A stretch of DNA of 18,539 nt, taken from Candidatus Arcticimaribacter sp. UBA7428 (GTDB lineage: Bacteria > Bacteroidota > Bacteroidia > Flavobacteriales > Flavobacteriaceae). The notes under the pieces were generated by a model, which was not told the DNA's origin, ran no database searches, and saw only the letters and a program-made list of their open reading frames with translations. The translations under genes were made by a program, and so were the position numbers. The stretch's first letter is position 1. Every line of letters begins with the position of its first letter. Positions 14,950-18,539 of the stretch are shown piece by piece. The DNA lies in the NCBI GenBank assembly GCA_002477625.1, contig DLQQ01000069.1, positions 6,945 through 25,483 of the forward strand, given 5' to 3'.

Positions 14950-15985
14950 AAAAAAAATCATCAGTATTATTTTACTTCTGGGTATGGTGGTAGGGAGCTA
15001 TTTTACCTACACCTTCTATCGTGTTTTTTTTAAGCCCAATACAGCCTTTACAAATTCGGAATCCTATGTGTTTATTGGGAACAATTTCAGTTTTCAGGAT
15101 GTGGTTTTAGAACTGGAAAACCTATTGATATCGACGGATGATTTTCAGCTTGCAGCACGGAAAAAAGGTTATACGGAGCGTGTTAAGGGAGGAAAGTACA
15201 TACTAAAAAAAGGGCTGAATAATCATGAAATCGTGAATGTACTTCGAGGAAAAAACACAGCCGTAAAGGTTGTGTTTAATAACCAAGAGCGCCTGGAGAA
15301 TTTAGCTGGACGACTGGCTCAGCAACTCGAGGCAGATAGCCTGTCTTTACTCAATAACTTTCGAGATTCTGTATTTTTAGAAACCCATGGTTTCACTCCA
15401 AAAACTGCCCTTGCTATGTACCTTCCAAACTCCTATGAAGTGTTTTGGAATACTACGCCCAAAAAATTCAGAAACCGCATGCTTAAGGAATACAAACGGT
15501 TTTGGAATTCCCAGCGTTTAGAGCAAGCAGAACGCATCGGATTGACACCCGAAGAAGTTATTTCGCTTGCAGCAATTGTTCAAAAGGAAACGGTACAGGT
15601 TGAAGAACGAACGAAGATTGCTGGCGTATATTTAAATCGTTTGCGGAAGCGTATGCGACTGGAAGCCGATCCTACTGTTATTTACGCCCTAAAAGAGAAG
15701 CATCAAAATTTTGATACGATTATCCGTCGGGTGTTAAGAAAAGATCTGAAAATTAAATCCCCATACAACACCTATAAAAATAAAGGAGTCCCTCCTGGCC
15801 CTATAACAATGCCCGACATCAACGCAATTGATGCAGTATTACAGGCAGATTCGCATAAGTACTTATACTTTGTTGCAAATCCAAAACAACCGGGATATCA
15901 TACGTTTGCTACAACTTACATACAGCATCTTCGGAATAGTAGAGCGTATCATCGTTGGATTAACAGTCAAAAGTTATACCGATAG
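14942..15985 (+). CDS. mltG: Endolytic murein transglycosylase MltG
   Basis: Inner-membrane lytic transglycosylase (YceG family) that cuts nascent glycan strands and so sets their length. The 347 residues have one N-terminal membrane helix (about 6-25, KIISIILLLGMVVGSYFTYT), a LysM-like region (about 40-105), and the catalytic domain (about 150-340). The catalytic glutamate is Glu216 in SLAAIVQKET. LEADPTVIYAL, SPYNTYKNKGVPPGPI and LYFVANPKQPGYHTFATTYIQH are diagnostic. The ATG overlaps the acetyltransferase end by 8 nt. Its 3' end overlaps the convergent methyltransferase gene by 12 nt and no terminator hairpin is visible there. Confidence 0.95.
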   Translation: MYRKKIISIILLLGMVVGSYFTYTFYRVFFKPNTAFTNSESYVFIGNNFSFQDVVLELENLLISTDDFQLAARKKGYTERVKGGKYILKKGLNNHEIVNVLRGKNTAVKVVFNNQERLENLAGRLAQQLEADSLSLLNNFRDSVFLETHGFTPKTALAMYLPNSYEVFWNTTPKKFRNRMLKEYKRFWNSQRLEQAERIGLTPEEVISLAAIVQKETVQVEERTKIAGVYLNRLRKRMRLEADPTVIYALKEKHQNFDTIIRRVLRKDLKIKSPYNTYKNKGVPPGPITMPDINAIDAVLQADSHKYLYFVANPKQPGYHTFATTYIQHLRNSRAYHRWINSQKLYR

Positions 15986-16717
15986 AGGATCTTTGTGAAT
16001 GATGAATATAGCAGGACGTTTATGTAGTTCCAGTTTTATTTTTTTCCATTGCTTAACAGTAAATGTCTTGATGTATTCGCTCGGAAGTGAAATGTCACAA
16101 GCGACACAGACTTCTGTGTTACGATCTAATGTTTTGAGTAAATCTTGTAGTAATTGATCGTTTCGATACGGAGTTTCTATAAAGAGTTGCGACTGGTTGT
16201 AGTCGAATGATTTTTTCTCTAATTTTTTTATTTCTTTTTGCCGTTTTGACTTATCGATGGGAAGATAGCCATTGAATGCAAAATTTTGTCCATTCAAACC
16301 AGAGCTCATCAAAGCAAGCAAGATTGAAGAAGGCCCCACCAAAGGTCGCACTACTATATTCTTACGATGCGCCATTTTTACAATCTCAGCTCCAGGGTCT
16401 GCAACACCCGGACATCCTGCATCAGAAACAACACCCATAGTAATGCCCTCTTGAATTGGATCAAGGTAGGTAAGGATTTCCTCTGGTGAAGTGAACTTGT
16501 TTAAGGGATACAACTGTAAAAGACTCTGATCCTTTTTTGGACTGATTCTTTTAATGAATCGTCTTGCGTCTTTTTCGTTTTCAACGATAAAATGTGTAAC
16601 CTCTCCAATTACTTTCCGAACAGTCAACGGTAAGACCTCCATTGGTGCATTTTCTCCCAAAGGGGAAGGGATTAAATATAAGATACCCTTTTCTACAGCT
16701 TGGTCTACTGATTCCAT
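15974..16717 (-). CDS. RsmI-like SAM-dependent methyltransferase (tetrapyrrole methylase family)
   Basis: A 247-residue methyltransferase related to RsmI, which 2'-O-methylates C1402 of 16S rRNA. The fold shows LYLIPSPLGENAPMEVLP at the N-terminus, the SAM-binding GVVSDAGCPGVADPGAEIV near 104-122, VGPSSILLALMSSG, then FNGYLPIDKSKRQKEIK and FIETPYRNDQLLQDLL. It departs from canonical RsmI: the loop reads SDAGCPGVADPG instead of SDAGTPLISDPG, and the protein lacks the extra C-terminal RsmI region. I believe it is the second RsmI-like paralogue common in Bacteroidota, so its target is not established. It overlaps the phosphatase gene upstream by 13 nt and the end of mltG by 12 nt. Confidence 0.85.
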   Translation of the reverse strand: MESVDQAVEKGILYLIPSPLGENAPMEVLPLTVRKVIGEVTHFIVENEKDARRFIKRISPKKDQSLLQLYPLNKFTSPEEILTYLDPIQEGITMGVVSDAGCPGVADPGAEIVKMAHRKNIVVRPLVGPSSILLALMSSGLNGQNFAFNGYLPIDKSKRQKEIKKLEKKSFDYNQSQLFIETPYRNDQLLQDLLKTLDRNTEVCVACDISLPSEYIKTFTVKQWKKIKLELHKRPAIFIIHKDPLSV

Positions 16718-17148
16718 GATTCTATGATGTTTTTACACGCTTTTTCAATTTTATCAAAGACAATTTCAAACCCTTGATCTCCTCCGTAATAAGGATCTTC
16801 AACTTCATCTGATCCTAACAAAAGTCGAACTTTCTTGCGATCCGATTCTGTCTCAGCCAGTTTTAGAACATTGTTTAAGTTCTCTTGATCCATGACAAAA
16901 ATATAATCAAAAGCAACAAAGTCTGCGGCAATGAATTGTCGTGCTTTTTGATTTGCAATATTGATTCCTTTTGCTGCAGCGGTTTTAATACTTCTTGGGT
17001 CAGGAGCATTTCCTGCATGGTAGTTTGCTGTTCCAGCTGAGTCTACTGTTATTGAAAAGTCTTTACTGAGGTGTTCGAAAATTCCGTGTGCAAGTGGAGA
17101 TCGACAGATGTTTCCAAGGCAAACCATAAGTACATTACCTTTTTTCAT
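16705..17148 (-). CDS. Low-molecular-weight protein tyrosine phosphatase
   Basis: Cytoplasmic phosphatase of the LMW-PTP/arsenate-reductase-like fold. The 147 residues carry the P-loop C-x5-R-S as CLGNICRSP, with nucleophile Cys10 and Arg16, and the general-acid motif DPYYGG with Asp118, both fully conserved. SAGTANYHAGNAPDPRS is the usual second family block. In many bacteria these enzymes reverse tyrosine phosphorylation in exopolysaccharide assembly, but no kinase or capsule gene is nearby, so the substrate is unknown. The gene starts 12 nt after the dnaA stop and overlaps the methyltransferase by 13 nt; all three are probably one transcript. Confidence 0.93.
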   Translation of the reverse strand: MKKGNVLMVCLGNICRSPLAHGIFEHLSKDFSITVDSAGTANYHAGNAPDPRSIKTAAAKGINIANQKARQFIAADFVAFDYIFVMDQENLNNVLKLAETESDRKKVRLLLGSDEVEDPYYGGDQGFEIVFDKIEKACKNIIESWNQ

Positions 17149-17160
17149 CTGAAAGAAAAG

Positions 17161-18539
17161 TTATAGCGTTAACTTTTGGTTGAGGTCTTCGACGTATTTT
17201 CGGAATTGTTTGTCGGTGAAAGTCAAGTTATCGACCGTTTTACACGCATGTAAAACGGTAGCATGATCACGTTTTCCAATTTGACTACCAATACTTGCAA
17301 GAGAAGCCTTGGTGTATTTTTTAGCAAAATACATGGCCAATTGTCTCGCTTGAACGATGTGACGCTTTCTGGTTTTTGATTGTAATGTTTCTACATCCAT
17401 TTGGAAATATTCGGAAACAACTTTTTGTATGTAGTCAATAGAAACTTCACGCTTGGTATGTTTAACAAATTTCTCAACAATCTCTTTGGCCAATTCAAGT
17501 GTAATTTCAACTTTGTTGAAAGAAGATTGCGCGATCAATGAGATGATAGCCCCTTCGAGTTCTCGAATATTCGATTTGATGCTTTTGGCAACATAATCGA
17601 TAATTGGTTCTTCGATGATTACACCATCACGGTAGAGTTTATTCTTTAGAATCGAAATACGAGTTTCAAAATCGGGTTGCTGTAACTCAGCAGAAAGACC
17701 CCATTTGAAACGAGAGAGTAAGCGTTGTTCAATGTCTTGCATATCAACAGGAGCTTTGTCCGAAGTTAGGATTACTTGCTTTCCGTTTTGATGTAGGTGA
17801 TTGAATATGTGGAAGAATACATCTTGTGTCCCAGTTTTACCAGATAAGAATTGTACGTCATCGATGATTAAAACATCAATGATTTGATAGAAATGTATAA
17901 AATCGTTTCTCGTGTTTTTCTTAACCGATTCGATATACTGTTGTGTGAATTTTTCAGCTGAAATATAGAGAACGGTCTTGTCGGTATATTTTTCTTTTAT
18001 CTGAACACCAATAGCGTGGGCAAGATGTGTTTTCCCTAAACCAACATTTCCAAAAATGAGTAAGGGGTTGAACGAGGTTCCACCAGGTTTGTTTGCAACA
18101 GCTAATCCTGCTGAACGAGCCAATCGGTTAGAATCACCTTCTAAGAAGTTTTGGAAATTATAATTTGGATTGAGCTGAGATTCAATTTGCAGGTTTCGAA
18201 TTCCTGGAATCACAAAAGGATTTTTCAGTTCTGCATTTAGAGAGCTTAGTGGCGCTTCCACATTTTGAGCTAAAACTCGTGATTGTTGCGAACTGGGAAT
18301 GCTTTCAGTGAACGGTTGCTTACTGCCTAAAGTGTTCTCCATTTTAATGACGTAGACCAATCGTGCGTCTTCACCTAATTCTTGCGTGAGCGCAATCTTA
18401 AGTAGTTTTACGTAGTGCTCTTCTAGCCATTCGTAAAAAAACTTACTGGGTACCTGAATACTAAGGGCTTTGTCGGTTAATTTTATGGGTGTGATTGGCT
18501 CAAACCAAGTTTTATATGCTTGTGGTTGAATGTTGTCCT
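17161..18539 (-). CDS. dnaA: Chromosomal replication initiator DnaA, 5' end missing
   Basis: DnaA binds DnaA boxes at oriC, melts the origin and loads the helicase. The visible 458 residues lack only the first part of domain I, about 20 residues, which lie beyond the window. Domain I is seen as DNIQPQAYKTWFEPI and VPSKFFYEWLEEHYVKLL. A variable domain II linker follows (about 60-105 of the visible part). The AAA+ domain has Walker A GNVGLGKTH, Walker B VLIIDDVQFLSGK and the arginine-containing SNIRELEGAI. Domain IV ends with the box-recognition helix GKRDHATVLHACKTV. The in-frame TTG at 18358-18360 is internal, since domain I reads through it without a break. No terminator separates it from the phosphatase gene. 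Confidence 0.97.
   Translation of the reverse strand, partial: DNIQPQAYKTWFEPITPIKLTDKALSIQVPSKFFYEWLEEHYVKLLKIALTQELGEDARLVYVIKMENTLGSKQPFTESIPSSQQSRVLAQNVEAPLSSLNAELKNPFVIPGIRNLQIESQLNPNYNFQNFLEGDSNRLARSAGLAVANKPGGTSFNPLLIFGNVGLGKTHLAHAIGVQIKEKYTDKTVLYISAEKFTQQYIESVKKNTRNDFIHFYQIIDVLIIDDVQFLSGKTGTQDVFFHIFNHLHQNGKQVILTSDKAPVDMQDIEQRLLSRFKWGLSAELQQPDFETRISILKNKLYRDGVIIEEPIIDYVAKSIKSNIRELEGAIISLIAQSSFNKVEITLELAKEIVEKFVKHTKREVSIDYIQKVVSEYFQMDVETLQSKTRKRHIVQARQLAMYFAKKYTKASLASIGSQIGKRDHATVLHACKTVDNLTFTDKQFRKYVEDLNQKLTL

Noticed and set aside
1..18539. Mobile element, defence island, biosynthetic cluster or CRISPR array
   Set aside because: All genes but three small or generic ones are conserved housekeeping genes in compact operons; no transposase, integrase, direct-repeat array or terminal inverted repeats were seen.

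Overview
The window is a gene-dense stretch of housekeeping chromosome from a member of the Bacteroidota, most likely a Flavobacteriaceae. The signs are low GC, almost no Shine-Dalgarno sequences, several promoters with the Bacteroidota -7 element TAnnTTTG (one with a perfect TTG-N20-TAnnTTTG), and protein sequences (DnaB, AccA, IF3, L20, DnaA) of flavobacterial type. I see no mobile element, prophage, CRISPR array, tRNA or rRNA. No gene-free stretch exceeds about 135 bases.

Layout. Bases 1-4765 (+): the 3' end of tgt, an LptF/LptG permease, an EamA-type permease, accA and dnaB, ending at a strong bidirectional terminator. Bases 4845-8082 (-): the conserved translation operon thrS-infC-rpmI-rplT behind a consensus promoter. 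Bases 8095-10436 (-): icd (NADP isocitrate dehydrogenase, own terminator), murQ and a small two-helix membrane protein overlapping murQ. Bases 10504-13568 (-): htrA/degP, trmD, a small frameshifted lipoprotein gene, and rplS with its own promoter, leader and terminator. Bases 13639-15985 (+): dapF, a GNAT acetyltransferase and mltG, nearly without gaps. Bases 15974-18539 (-): dnaA (5' end outside the window), a low-molecular-weight tyrosine phosphatase and an RsmI-like methyltransferase, whose 3' end overlaps that of mltG.

How the genes work together. The content is growth machinery: replication (DnaA, DnaB), translation (ThrRS, IF3, L35, L20, L19, TrmD, Tgt), and envelope construction and quality control (LptF/G, AccA for fatty acids, DapF for diaminopimelate, MltG for glycan release, MurQ for wall recycling, HtrA for periplasmic proteolysis).

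I found no new multi-gene system. The observations most worth attention are: infC has no ATG, GTG or TTG that could give a full-length protein and appears to start at ATA; a lipoprotein gene between trmD and rplS is split by a frameshift exactly in an 8-A run; a structured leader precedes rplS, and paired hairpins lie between rpmI and rplT; and several promoters lie at a near-constant short distance from their start codons.
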